A DNA stretch of 5,437 bases from the NCBI GenBank assembly GCA_947447815.1, contig CANFLJ010000153.1, forward strand, positions 1 to 5,437, given 5' to 3'. A program made the translations under genes and the position numbers. Each line of letters opens with the position of its first letter. Positions within the stretch are counted from its first letter, which is position 1. Under the pieces are notes generated by a model, which saw nothing but the letters and a program-made list of their open reading frames with translations, had not been told where the DNA came from and ran no database searches. Of this stretch, positions 1 through 5,437 are shown piece after piece. The stretch comes from Chitinophagaceae bacterium (GTDB lineage Bacteria; Bacteroidota; Bacteroidia; Chitinophagales; Chitinophagaceae).

Positions 1-402
1 GAATTAATGTCTGCAGCTTCTGCTAAATACGATTATTCCAGATTCGGTTTCGAAGTAGTAAGAGCTACTCCTCGTCAGGCCGATTTGATAATTGTATCAG
101 GTACAATCGTAAACAAAATGGCACCTGCATTAAAACGACTGTACGATCAGATGCCTGATCCTAAATATGTAATTGCAATGGGGGCTTGCGCTATTAGCGG
201 AGGTCCTTTCTTTTATAATACCTATTCGGTTGTAAAAGGAGTGGACCATGTAATACCGGTAGATGTTTATATCCCTGGTTGCCCTCCACGTCCCGAAGCA
301 TTGATGCATGCATTAATTACCTTACAGGAACAAATTAAAAATGGTACTACAAGAGATCAGTTGAAGCGTCAGTTTGGTACTGATGAAGATAGGAAGATGT
401 AA
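1..402 (+). CDS. nuoB: NADH-quinone oxidoreductase subunit B (NuoB), 5'-truncated by the window edge
   Basis: NuoB is a peripheral-arm subunit of complex I. It carries the terminal [4Fe-4S] cluster N2, which passes electrons to quinone at the NuoB/NuoD interface. The frame is open from base 1 (Glu-Leu before the first visible Met), and that Met is internal: it falls in the family segment just after the paired cysteines, matching E. coli ..EMMHSFTARYD... The N-terminus, with the paired N2 cysteines, is therefore upstream of the window. About 133 residues are visible. They include the conserved RFGFEVVRATPRQADL and KMAPALKRLYDQMP segments and the other two N2 ligand cysteines, in MGACAISGG (codon 187-189) and IPGCPPRPEA (codon 280-282). 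The GACAISGGPF form recalls Bacteroides-type NuoB. The last 20 or so residues are a charged, variable tail. TAA stop at 400-402. The identification is very secure; only the N-terminus is unseen. Confidence 0.97.
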   Translation, partial: ELMSAASAKYDYSRFGFEVVRATPRQADLIIVSGTIVNKMAPALKRLYDQMPDPKYVIAMGACAISGGPFFYNTYSVVKGVDHVIPVDVYIPGCPPRPEALMHALITLQEQIKNGTTRDQLKRQFGTDEDRKM

Positions 403-406
403 AATA

Positions 407-424
407 ATTAGCTGATTAGCTAAT
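407..424. other. short inverted repeat just after the nuoB stop
   Basis: ATTAGCT (407-413) and AGCTAAT (418-424) are perfect reverse complements around a GATT loop. This gives a 7-bp stem with a tetraloop starting 5 bases after the nuoB stop. The stem is AT-rich and is not followed by a T-tract, so it is a poor intrinsic terminator. It could slow 3' exonucleases or be a by-product of the overlapping GCTAAT octamer repeat. A function is not demonstrated. Confidence 0.45.
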
Positions 425-442
425 GTGCTAATATGCTAATGA
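411..442. repeat. octamer tandem repeat, GCTAATNN, 4 units
   Basis: Four consecutive 8-base units can be read: GCTGATTA (411-418), GCTAATGT (419-426), GCTAATAT (427-434) and GCTAATGA (435-442). The first carries one substitution (A to G) in the GCTAAT core, and the last two bases vary between units. The AATGTGCTAATATGC pattern resembles low-complexity spacer repeats that I recall from intergenic DNA of some Bacteroidota. That resemblance is from memory and not tested. Confidence 0.75.
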
Positions 443-448
443 AAACAA

Positions 449-476
449 GGAGATAGGAGTGAGGAGACAGGAGGAA
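449..476. repeat. degenerate purine-rich heptamer repeat, GGAGNNA, 4 units
   Basis: Four 7-base units in register: GGAGATA (449-455), GGAGTGA (456-462), GGAGACA (463-469) and GGAGGAA (470-476). Positions 1-4 and 7 are invariant, and positions 5-6 vary. The block contains several Shine-Dalgarno-like GGAG motifs. No plausible start codon follows at a useful distance, and nuoC begins more than 100 bases downstream, so it is better described as a repeat than as a ribosome binding site. Confidence 0.65.
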
Positions 477-536
477 TACACATAAATAATATAATAATTA
501 TACAATTAATTTAATAAGAGAAGTTTAAACATTGAG

Positions 537-578
537 ATGAGTTTTTACTTTTTACTTTTTACTTTTTACTTTGATTAA
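537..578 (+). other. possible 13-codon leader ORF spanning the heptamer repeat
   Basis: An ATG at 537 opens a frame encoding MSFYFLLFTFYFD, ending with TAA at 576-578. Only one base separates this stop from the nuoC ATG at 580. Most of the peptide is the translation of TTTTTAC repeats. The placement would suit translational coupling to nuoC, but no good ribosome binding site precedes it, and a short ORF in repeat DNA can arise by chance. I list it as a candidate only. It is not a confident gene. Confidence 0.2.
542..569. repeat. perfect TTTTTAC heptamer repeat, 4 copies, upstream of nuoC
   Basis: TTTTTAC occurs four times without error (542-548, 549-555, 556-562, 563-569), followed by a partial copy TTT (570-572). 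The array ends 10 bases before the nuoC ATG, where a ribosome would normally bind. Perfect short tandem copies of this kind can change number by slipped-strand mispairing. Seven is not a multiple of three, so each change would shift any reading frame running through the array. Confidence 0.9.
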
Positions 579-579
579 A

Positions 580-1035
580 ATGGATAATGAAGCTTTAAAA
601 ATACAGTTAACCGAATTACTTCCTTCCCTTACATTCGAAGAGGGAGGAGAGTGGTTAAACGTAAACGTAGACCCAAATGACTGGAAGCCTTTTGCTGCTA
701 AACTAAAAGCTTCTGCCGAATTATATTTCGACTATCTGTTCTGTCTTACTTGTGTAGACTGGAAAACACATCTTACAATGGTGTATCACTTGAGCTCTAC
801 TAAACATCGTCATACAATTGTGGTGAAATGTAAACTGGATATAACAACACCTGTTGTTGAAACGGTATGTGATATCTGGAGAACAGCGGAATTCCATGAG
901 AGAGAAGTCTTTGAAATGTTTGGTGTGGAATTTAAAAACCATCCTGATCTTAGAAAGCTCATACTTCCTGCTGACTGGGTTGGTTTCCCATTGAGAAAAG
1001 ATTACGAAGACCCTATTAATATGATTAAATTATAA
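580..1035 (+). CDS. nuoC: NADH-quinone oxidoreductase subunit C (NuoC, 30 kDa subunit)
   Basis: NuoC is a peripheral-arm subunit without cofactors that packs against NuoD and NuoI and helps form the connecting module. The 151-residue product carries the complex I 30-kDa family signature near its C-terminus: FHEREVFEMFGVEFKNHPDL followed by LILPADWVGFPLRKDYEDP. The length is normal for a stand-alone NuoC. I chose the ATG at 580, giving MDNEALK. A TTG at 571 would add only Met-Ile-Lys and lies against the repeat array. The frame is closed further upstream by TGA at 538-540. No Shine-Dalgarno sequence precedes the start, since the TTTTTAC array occupies that position. NuoC and NuoD are separate genes here, whereas E. 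coli has a fused NuoCD. nuoD follows 42 bases later. Confidence 0.96.
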   Translation: MDNEALKIQLTELLPSLTFEEGGEWLNVNVDPNDWKPFAAKLKASAELYFDYLFCLTCVDWKTHLTMVYHLSSTKHRHTIVVKCKLDITTPVVETVCDIWRTAEFHEREVFEMFGVEFKNHPDLRKLILPADWVGFPLRKDYEDPINMIKL

Positions 1036-1077
1036 AGACCATCCCGCTTAGGGAACATTAAATAATAATACAATTAT

Positions 1078-2238
1078 ATGTATCATATAAATGAACTTCT
1101 GAACAGCGATAATACTTTAAAGCCATCCTTTGTGGCTATGAAGGAATCGGATGATTATACCATTAATATCGGGCCACAACACCCTGCTACACATGGAGTG
1201 TTGCACCTGGTAATTACCTTAAACGGAGAAACCATTAAGAAGGTAGATCCCGACTTAGGCTTTATTCATAGATCAATAGAAAAGATGTGCGAAAGCCTTT
1301 CTTATCGCCAGTATATCTATGTTACCAGCCGTATGGATTATCTGTCTTCTCATATTAATAATCATGCCTGCGCATTGCTGGTAGAGAAGGCTTTACAGGT
1401 AGAAGTTCCTGAAAGAGCACAATACATAAGAGTCATCATGGATGAACTTACCCGTATTGCATCGCATCTACTATGGTGGGGAGCAATGGCAATGGATATG
1501 GGTGCCTTTACACCTTACTTCTATGCATTTAGAGAAAGAGAATTACTGACCGAAATAATGGAAGATACCTGTGGTGCCAGACTTACAATGAACTACATGG
1601 TTCCTGGTGGTGTAATGCACGATCCTCATGAAACTTTTGTACATAGAGTGTCTAAAGAATTTCTTCCTTTACTCAAATCTAAACTTCACGAATACGAAGA
1701 GCTGGTTACTGGAAATATTATCTTTCAGAACAGAGTAAATGGAGTAGGATTACTTACATACGAAGATGCTATTTCTTATGGTTGTAGCGGTCCAACTGCC
1801 CGTGCAAGTGGAGTTCATTGCGATATTAGAAAACTGTATCCTTACGATGTATATAATAAAGTACAATTTGAGGAAGTAATAGAAACTGCAGGTGATTCTA
1901 TGGCTAGATATATGGTGAGAATGAATGAAATAAAACAATCCATTTCTATTATAGAACAATTGATTAATAATATACCAGAAGGAGATTTTCAGGCAAAGAC
2001 TAAAGCGGTATTGAAACTGCCTAAAGGAGAGTTCTATCAAAGAGTAGAAACTGCTAGAGGAGAACTTGGCGTGTTTGTGGTGAGTGAAGGTGGCACAACT
2101 CCTTACAGAATTAAATTCAGAAGTCCTGGCTTCTCCAATCTTTCTTGTTTAGACCATATTACAAAAGGTAGCAAGATTGGTGACTTGGTTGCTTCTATGG
2201 GTACACTGGATTTAGTAATTCCTGATATTGACAGATAA
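1078..2238 (+). CDS. nuoD: NADH-quinone oxidoreductase subunit D (NuoD, 49 kDa subunit)
   Basis: NuoD forms most of the quinone-reduction site of complex I together with NuoB and NuoH, and descends from the large subunit of NiFe hydrogenases. The 386-residue product has the quinone-site loop GPQHPATHGVLH at residues 32-43, with His39. Tyr88 sits in SRMDYLSS and Asp140 in AMDMGAFTP. By my alignment from memory these match His38, Tyr87 and Asp139 of Thermus Nqo4. Further conserved segments are RELLTEIMEDTCGARLTMNY, GPTARASGV, RGELGVFVVSEGGTTPYRIK and the C-terminal DIDR. Features such as IIEQLINNIPEG and VPDIDR look like the Bacteroides-type protein, not the GPTHPATHG form I associate with 14-subunit operons of many other Bacteroidota. 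The ATG at 1078 is used; the ATG at 1138 would also leave the quinone loop intact. The leader is A/T-rich without a Shine-Dalgarno sequence. nuoH follows 25 bases later. Confidence 0.97.
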   Translation: MYHINELLNSDNTLKPSFVAMKESDDYTINIGPQHPATHGVLHLVITLNGETIKKVDPDLGFIHRSIEKMCESLSYRQYIYVTSRMDYLSSHINNHACALLVEKALQVEVPERAQYIRVIMDELTRIASHLLWWGAMAMDMGAFTPYFYAFRERELLTEIMEDTCGARLTMNYMVPGGVMHDPHETFVHRVSKEFLPLLKSKLHEYEELVTGNIIFQNRVNGVGLLTYEDAISYGCSGPTARASGVHCDIRKLYPYDVYNKVQFEEVIETAGDSMARYMVRMNEIKQSISIIEQLINNIPEGDFQAKTKAVLKLPKGEFYQRVETARGELGVFVVSEGGTTPYRIKFRSPGFSNLSCLDHITKGSKIGDLVASMGTLDLVIPDIDR

Positions 2239-2263
2239 TAAATAACTGATAATAATAACAACG

Positions 2264-3340
2264 ATGATTAGTTTCGAACATATTACAAAATGGCTGCAGG
2301 CATGGTTAAATGCTCATATGAGCCCCATACTGGTGCTGGCAGTTGAGACCGTACTTATAGTAATCTTAGCTATAGCTTTATTTGCTGTACTGGGCTTGGT
2401 ACTGGTAATTATGGAAAGAAGAGTTGCTGCATTTATGCAGATAAGAATGGGACCTAATAGAGTAGGACCATGGGGTTTATTACAGAGTACTGCCGATACA
2501 GTTAAGCTGATAATGAAAGAAAGTATTGTGCCTACACATGCTGATAAATTCTTATTCAATCTGGCTCCATTTATAGTAATGATTGCGGCAATGTTGATCC
2601 TTGCTCCTGTAAACTTTGCTCAGCGTTTTCATATTTGGGATTTAAACATTGGTATATTATTTATCACCTCCATTTCTTCCATATCTGTAATAGGTATATT
2701 GATGGGAGGATGGGCAAGTAGTAATAAATATTCTTTACTGGGTGCTATGCGTAGTGGTGCGCAGATAGTAAGTTACGAATTATCGGCTGGCTTATCTATC
2801 CTTACTATAATAGTATTGTGTGGTAGCCTTAAAGTGTCGGATATCATCGCTTCACAGGAAACTGGCTGGTGGATTTTTAAAGGACATATTCCTGCTATCG
2901 TTGCCTTTGTTATTTATCTGATTGCTGTTACCGCAGAAACTAATAGAGCTCCTTTCGATTTAGCAGAAGCAGAAAGCGAATTAACAGCAGGTTTCCACTC
3001 TGAATATTCTGGTATGCGTTTCGCCTTATTCTTCCTGGCAGAATATATCAATATCTTTATTGTATGTGCTGTAGGAGCTACCTTGTTTTTAGGTGGTTGG
3101 ATGCCTTTCCATATTGGTCATCTGCAAGGATTTAATCATGTTATGGATTACATTCCTTCTTCCATTTGGTTCTTTGGCAAAACGTTCTTTTTGATATTTG
3201 TTATCATGTGGTTTCGCTGGACTTTCCCTCGTCTTAGAATAGATCAGTTATTGAATCTGGAGTGGAAATATCTGTTACCAATCAGCATGGTGAATTTATT
3301 GGTAATGACCGTAGTAGCTATTTATCATCTGCATTTTTAG
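2264..3340 (+). CDS. nuoH: NADH-quinone oxidoreductase subunit H (NuoH, ND1)
   Basis: NuoH is the membrane subunit that joins the peripheral arm to the pumping arm and lines the quinone chamber. The 358-residue product has about eight predicted membrane helices, roughly at residues 22-50, 97-119, 128-148, 165-190, 209-226, 250-280, 300-320 and 335-355. Family motifs are intact: ERRVAAFMQIRMGPNRVGPWG (residues 51-71), GGWASSNKYSLLGAMRSGAQ with Tyr171-Glu172 following, and the acidic loop AETNRAPFDLAEAESEL (224-240), then GFHSEYSGM. The acidic loop couples quinone chemistry to proton movement in the family. The gene follows nuoD by 25 bases with no room for nuoE, nuoF or nuoG. Length and motifs are ordinary, with no sign of damage. 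TAG stop at 3338-3340. Confidence 0.97.
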   Translation: MISFEHITKWLQAWLNAHMSPILVLAVETVLIVILAIALFAVLGLVLVIMERRVAAFMQIRMGPNRVGPWGLLQSTADTVKLIMKESIVPTHADKFLFNLAPFIVMIAAMLILAPVNFAQRFHIWDLNIGILFITSISSISVIGILMGGWASSNKYSLLGAMRSGAQIVSYELSAGLSILTIIVLCGSLKVSDIIASQETGWWIFKGHIPAIVAFVIYLIAVTAETNRAPFDLAEAESELTAGFHSEYSGMRFALFFLAEYINIFIVCAVGATLFLGGWMPFHIGHLQGFNHVMDYIPSSIWFFGKTFFLIFVIMWFRWTFPRLRIDQLLNLEWKYLLPISMVNLLVMTVVAIYHLHF

Positions 3341-3361
3341 AACCCACAAAACATTCAAAGT

Positions 3362-3838
3362 ATGTATATAGTAGATTATATAAAAGAGGTTGCAAGTGCA
3401 GTTAAGTCCTTGGCTACAGGTATGAAGCTGACTGGCTATTACTTCACGCATCCTAAAGAAATTATTACACAGGAGTATCCGGATAATAGGGCTACCCTTA
3501 AAATGGCCGACCGTTTCAAAGGGGAAGTTATTATGCCTCATGATGAGAATAACGAACATGCCTGTACTGGTTGTACTTCTTGCGAACTGGCTTGCCCTAA
3601 TGGCTCTATTAAAGTAATTACCAAGTTTGAGGTGAATGCAGAAGGTAAGAAAAAGAAAGCTGTGGATCAACACATTTATCATTTGGATATGTGTACCATG
3701 TGCAATCTCTGCATAGAGGCTTGTCCTACCGATGCAATTAAAATGGCTAACACTTTTGAACATAGCGTACCGGACAGAAATATGCTGATCAAAAGATTAA
3801 ATAACAATGGTTCTAAAATCAGGGAGGGAGTAGAATAA
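3362..3838 (+). CDS. nuoI: NADH-quinone oxidoreductase subunit I (NuoI, two [4Fe-4S] ferredoxin-like subunit)
   Basis: NuoI holds clusters N6a and N6b, which carry electrons through the peripheral arm to N2 in NuoB. The 158-residue product shows two complete CxxCxxCxxxCP motifs: Cys68, 71, 74 and 78 (ACTGCTSCELACP), and Cys111, 114, 117 and 121 (MCTMCNLCIEACP). An N-terminal segment of about 60 residues, with an amphipathic start (MYIVDYIKEVASAVKSL), probably anchors it at the membrane surface. A lysine-rich insert (GKKKKA, residues 95-100) lies between the cluster motifs. With no nuoG beside it, this subunit would be the first iron-sulfur protein in the complex and a plausible docking point for a soluble donor; that role is inferred. 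Its TAA stop overlaps the nuoJ ATG by one base. Confidence 0.96.
   Translation: MYIVDYIKEVASAVKSLATGMKLTGYYFTHPKEIITQEYPDNRATLKMADRFKGEVIMPHDENNEHACTGCTSCELACPNGSIKVITKFEVNAEGKKKKAVDQHIYHLDMCTMCNLCIEACPTDAIKMANTFEHSVPDRNMLIKRLNNNGSKIREGVE
3821..3830 (+). promoter_or_regulatory. Shine-Dalgarno-like site for nuoJ
   Basis: AGGGAGGGAG lies inside the last codons of nuoI and ends 7 bases before the nuoJ ATG at 3838. It is the only well-placed purine-rich, Shine-Dalgarno-like sequence in front of any complete gene in the window; the other leaders are A/T-rich. Together with the TAATG stop/start overlap it suggests translation of nuoJ coupled to nuoI. It also encodes part of the NuoI tail, so the match may be incidental. 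Confidence 0.45.
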
Positions 3839-4368
3839 TGGACGCATCATTAATTATATTTTATTGCATAGCTGCCTTCATACTGGGCGCTGCATTTCTG
3901 GCAGTTACATCTGCTAAAATTTTCCGTAGTGCTATATGGTTGCTGTTCTCTTTAATAGGAATAGCAGCACTATACTATTGGATGGATGTTCAATTTATTG
4001 CTGCGGTACAAACTATTGTATATGTGGGTGGTATAGTAGTACTGATTATCTTCTCCATTTTCCTTACACACAATGCAAACGACAATATGCCTAAGCCTCC
4101 GGTAATGAGACAGGTATTTGCTGGTTTAGCATCTTTGTTTGGAATAGCATTAGTACTGCATTTAGTATATCATCATTCCTTTACAAAACCTACTGGTGCT
4201 GCTTTAAACGGAGATGTTGCCAATATCGGAACTTTATTAATCAGTACAGAAAAAGGTGGATACGCTTTACCATTCGAATTGGCGAGTATCCTGCTGTTGG
4301 CTGCAATGATTGGCTGTATTTTAATAGCCATGAGAAAAGGATCTGCTAATGTAAATAGTGTAGAATAA
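3838..4368 (+). CDS. nuoJ: NADH-quinone oxidoreductase subunit J (NuoJ, ND6)
   Basis: NuoJ is a small membrane-arm subunit next to NuoH and NuoK, thought to take part in the conformational coupling that drives proton pumping. The 176-residue product has five predicted membrane helices, near residues 4-24, 30-48, 53-77, 91-112 and 144-166. The conserved third helix contains VQTIVYVGGIVVLIIF (57-72), the region that forms the pi-bulge in complex I structures. The YALPFELASILLLAAMIG segment (142-159) is the family's typical last helix. The start overlaps the nuoI stop in TAATG. A loop of about 30 residues between helices 4 and 5 is the variable part. TAA stop at 4366-4368, and nuoK follows after 15 bases. 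Confidence 0.95.
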   Translation: MDASLIIFYCIAAFILGAAFLAVTSAKIFRSAIWLLFSLIGIAALYYWMDVQFIAAVQTIVYVGGIVVLIIFSIFLTHNANDNMPKPPVMRQVFAGLASLFGIALVLHLVYHHSFTKPTGAALNGDVANIGTLLISTEKGGYALPFELASILLLAAMIGCILIAMRKGSANVNSVE

Positions 4369-4383
4369 TTATAAACTTATTAT

Positions 4384-4698
4384 ATGTCACAAACGCCGCT
4401 TATACAAATATTATTCCTTAGTGTGGGATTGTTCTTTATAGGAATGTATGGTCTGCTTACAAGAAGAAATGTTATTACTATTCTGATGTCTATCGAGCTG
4501 ATATTGAATAGTGTAAATATCAACTTTGTAGCCTTCAATAAATACCTGTATCCTCATCAACTGGAAGGACTGTTCTTTACCATATTTATTATCACCATTG
4601 CTGCTGCGGAAGCTGCTGTAGCAATTGCCATTATTATTAACTTATACCGTAGTCATCATTCTGTAGATGTAGAAGATGCAAACGAATTAAAATGGTAA
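4384..4698 (+). CDS. nuoK: NADH-quinone oxidoreductase subunit K (NuoK, ND4L)
   Basis: NuoK is a three-helix membrane-arm subunit that helps form a proton channel near NuoJ and NuoN. The 104-residue product has helices near residues 5-24, 29-50 and 61-88. It carries the two buried glutamates typical of the family: Glu38 in MSIELILNSVN and Glu76 in IAAAEAAVAIAI. These correspond to Glu36 and Glu72 of E. coli NuoK, which are needed for proton translocation. Length is normal for the family, with a short acidic cytoplasmic tail (VDVEDANELKW). The 15-base leader before the ATG is A/T-rich without a Shine-Dalgarno sequence. nuoL begins 25 bases after the stop. Confidence 0.97.
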   Translation: MSQTPLIQILFLSVGLFFIGMYGLLTRRNVITILMSIELILNSVNINFVAFNKYLYPHQLEGLFFTIFIITIAAAEAAVAIAIIINLYRSHHSVDVEDANELKW

Positions 4699-4723
4699 GG
4701 ATTAACAATTGAATTGAATTATT

Positions 4724-5437
4724 ATGAATGAATATTATGTTGCACTGATTCCAATTCTCCCTTTAGCAAGCTTTGTTTTGCTGGGTATATTTGGACGGAA
4801 ATATCTAAAAGAATTCTCTGGTACCATCGGTACATTGGCATTGCTGGTTTCCTGTGTATTATCGTTGATTGTTGCAAAGAGTTATTTCTTTGATTCAGAA
4901 AAAATAAACGGAGCTTATCAGAGTATTGTTTTAATGAATCATACCTGGTTAAGTTTTACACCTACTATATCTATCCAGGTAGGTGCAATGATAGACCCTA
5001 TATCGGTAATGATGCTGGTAGTAGTAACCTTTGTTTCCCTGATGGTTCACATCTTTAGTCTGGAATATATGAAAGGAGAGGAGCGCTTTGCTACCTACTA
5101 TGCTTTCCTTGGATTATTTACTTTTTCCATGTTAGGACTGGTACTGTCTTCCAACATATTTCAGATATACATGTTCTGGGAATTAGTGGGTGTATCTTCC
5201 TTCTTATTAATTGGATACTACTACGAGAAACCTTCTGCTGTTGCGGCTTCAAAGAAAGCATTTATAGTAACGCGCTTTGCCGATTTAGGTTTCTTGATAG
5301 GTATTCTGATCCTGTCTTTCCATGCCGAAACATTAGACTTCAAATTATTAATAGCTAAACTAACCAACCTTCAATCACCAGAATATTTAAGCATTACTAC
5401 AGGATCTTTCTTAGGTGTATCTGCTCTTACCTGGGGA
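4724..5437 (+). CDS. nuoL: NADH-quinone oxidoreductase subunit L (NuoL, ND5), 3'-truncated by the window edge
   Basis: NuoL is the large antiporter-like proton-pumping subunit at the distal end of the complex I membrane arm. The ATG at 4724 opens a frame that stays open for 238 codons to the last base, giving MNEYYVALIPILPLASF and so on. Several hydrophobic helices follow. Family motifs include the HIFSLEYM segment (residues 109-116) and FWELVGVSSFLLIGYYYEKP (151-170). In the latter, Glu153 corresponds to the essential Glu144 of E. coli NuoL. KKAFIVTRFADLGFLIG (177-193) follows. A full NuoL is usually above 600 residues, so more than half lies beyond the window. The position after nuoK is standard, and nuoM and nuoN would be expected next. 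Confidence 0.96.
   Translation, partial: MNEYYVALIPILPLASFVLLGIFGRKYLKEFSGTIGTLALLVSCVLSLIVAKSYFFDSEKINGAYQSIVLMNHTWLSFTPTISIQVGAMIDPISVMMLVVVTFVSLMVHIFSLEYMKGEERFATYYAFLGLFTFSMLGLVLSSNIFQIYMFWELVGVSSFLLIGYYYEKPSAVAASKKAFIVTRFADLGFLIGILILSFHAETLDFKLLIAKLTNLQSPEYLSITTGSFLGVSALTWG

Larger units (their letters stand above)
403..579. other. nuoB-nuoC intergenic region made of short tandem repeats
   Basis: This 177-base gap is the only one longer than 42 bases in the window. It reads as three repeat blocks separated by AT-rich sequence. First comes an octamer block (411-442), then a purine-rich heptamer block (449-476). An A/T-rich stretch of about 60 bases follows (477-536), and then a TTTTTAC heptamer block (542-569) reaching almost to the nuoC start. 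I found no Bacteroidota-type promoter (TTTG about 25 bases upstream of TAnnTTTG), no tRNA-like fold and no convincing terminator. The block structure looks like accumulated or inserted repetitive DNA rather than a conserved regulatory leader. This is an inference, since no copies elsewhere in the genome can be seen. Confidence 0.7.

Noticed and set aside
411..569. The nuoB-nuoC repeats as a CRISPR array or small IS/MITE
   Set aside because: The units are 7-8 bases without spacers, and there are no terminal inverted repeats or flanking target duplications bounding the block.
571..573. TTG as an upstream start for nuoC
   Set aside because: It adds only three residues, abuts the TTTTTAC array and has no ribosome binding site; the ATG at 580 is the better start.
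567..573. TACTTTG as a Bacteroidota -7 promoter element (TAnnTTTG)
   Set aside because: It is one base short of the consensus and no TTTG-type -33 element lies upstream. A transcript from it would begin practically at the nuoC ATG.
721..942. Antisense open frame of 73 codons inside nuoC
   Set aside because: It lies opposite a strongly conserved gene and its product has no recognisable family or membrane pattern; it is a shadow of nuoC.
1042..1054. TCCC-GCTTA-GGGA hairpin between nuoC and nuoD as a terminator
   Set aside because: The stem is only four pairs and has no T-tract. Termination here would also cut the operon in two.
1138..1140. Internal ATG as the true nuoD start
   Set aside because: It would still leave the quinone loop, but the ATG at 1078 gives a normal length and the spacing to nuoC fits. 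I cannot exclude it from sequence alone.
1750..2040. Antisense open frame of 96 codons inside nuoD
   Set aside because: It is opposite conserved NuoD sequence, with an unlikely composition rich in Phe, Ile, Tyr and Ser, so it is a chance frame in AT-rich coding DNA.
3296..3763. Antisense open frame of 155 codons across the end of nuoH and most of nuoI
   Set aside because: It is long, but lies opposite nuoI with both intact ferredoxin motifs. The product resembles no known protein and there is no promoter or start signal to support it.

Overview
The window is a stretch of a respiratory complex I (proton-pumping quinone oxidoreductase, nuo) operon, all on the + strand. The order is nuoB (5' end outside the window), nuoC, nuoD, nuoH, nuoI, nuoJ, nuoK and nuoL (3' end outside the window). 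The sequence points to a member of the Bacteroidota. It is AT-rich, and most starts have A/T-rich leaders with no Shine-Dalgarno sequence. As far as I can judge from memory, NuoB, NuoD and NuoI read like Bacteroides-type complex I proteins (for example, NuoD ends in VPDIDR). I cannot name a genus.

Layout: 1-402 is the C-terminal part of NuoB (cluster N2 subunit). 403-579 is the only sizeable gap; it holds no ordinary gene and is packed with three different short tandem repeats. 580-1035 is NuoC and 1078-2238 is NuoD, which together with NuoB and NuoI form the connecting module. 2264-3340 is NuoH, the membrane subunit of the quinone chamber. 3362-3838 is NuoI, with two [4Fe-4S] clusters. 3838-4368 is NuoJ, 4384-4698 is NuoK, and 4724 to the end is the first 238 residues of NuoL. 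These last three belong to the proton-pumping membrane arm. Gaps from nuoD onward are only 15-25 bases, or a 1-base overlap, so the genes are almost certainly co-transcribed.

The main biological point is that nuoD is followed directly by nuoH. The NADH-dehydrogenase module genes nuoE, nuoF and nuoG, which sit between D and H in 14-subunit operons, are absent here. The locus therefore looks like an 11-subunit complex I whose electron donor need not be NADH (ferredoxin or flavodoxin are candidates), unless EFG is encoded elsewhere. The second point is the repeat-filled nuoB-nuoC gap. A four-copy TTTTTAC heptamer there lies inside a 13-codon reading frame that stops one base before the nuoC ATG. 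Loss of one repeat copy would fuse that frame to nuoC. Otherwise the window is conserved core metabolism, and I see no clearly new system.
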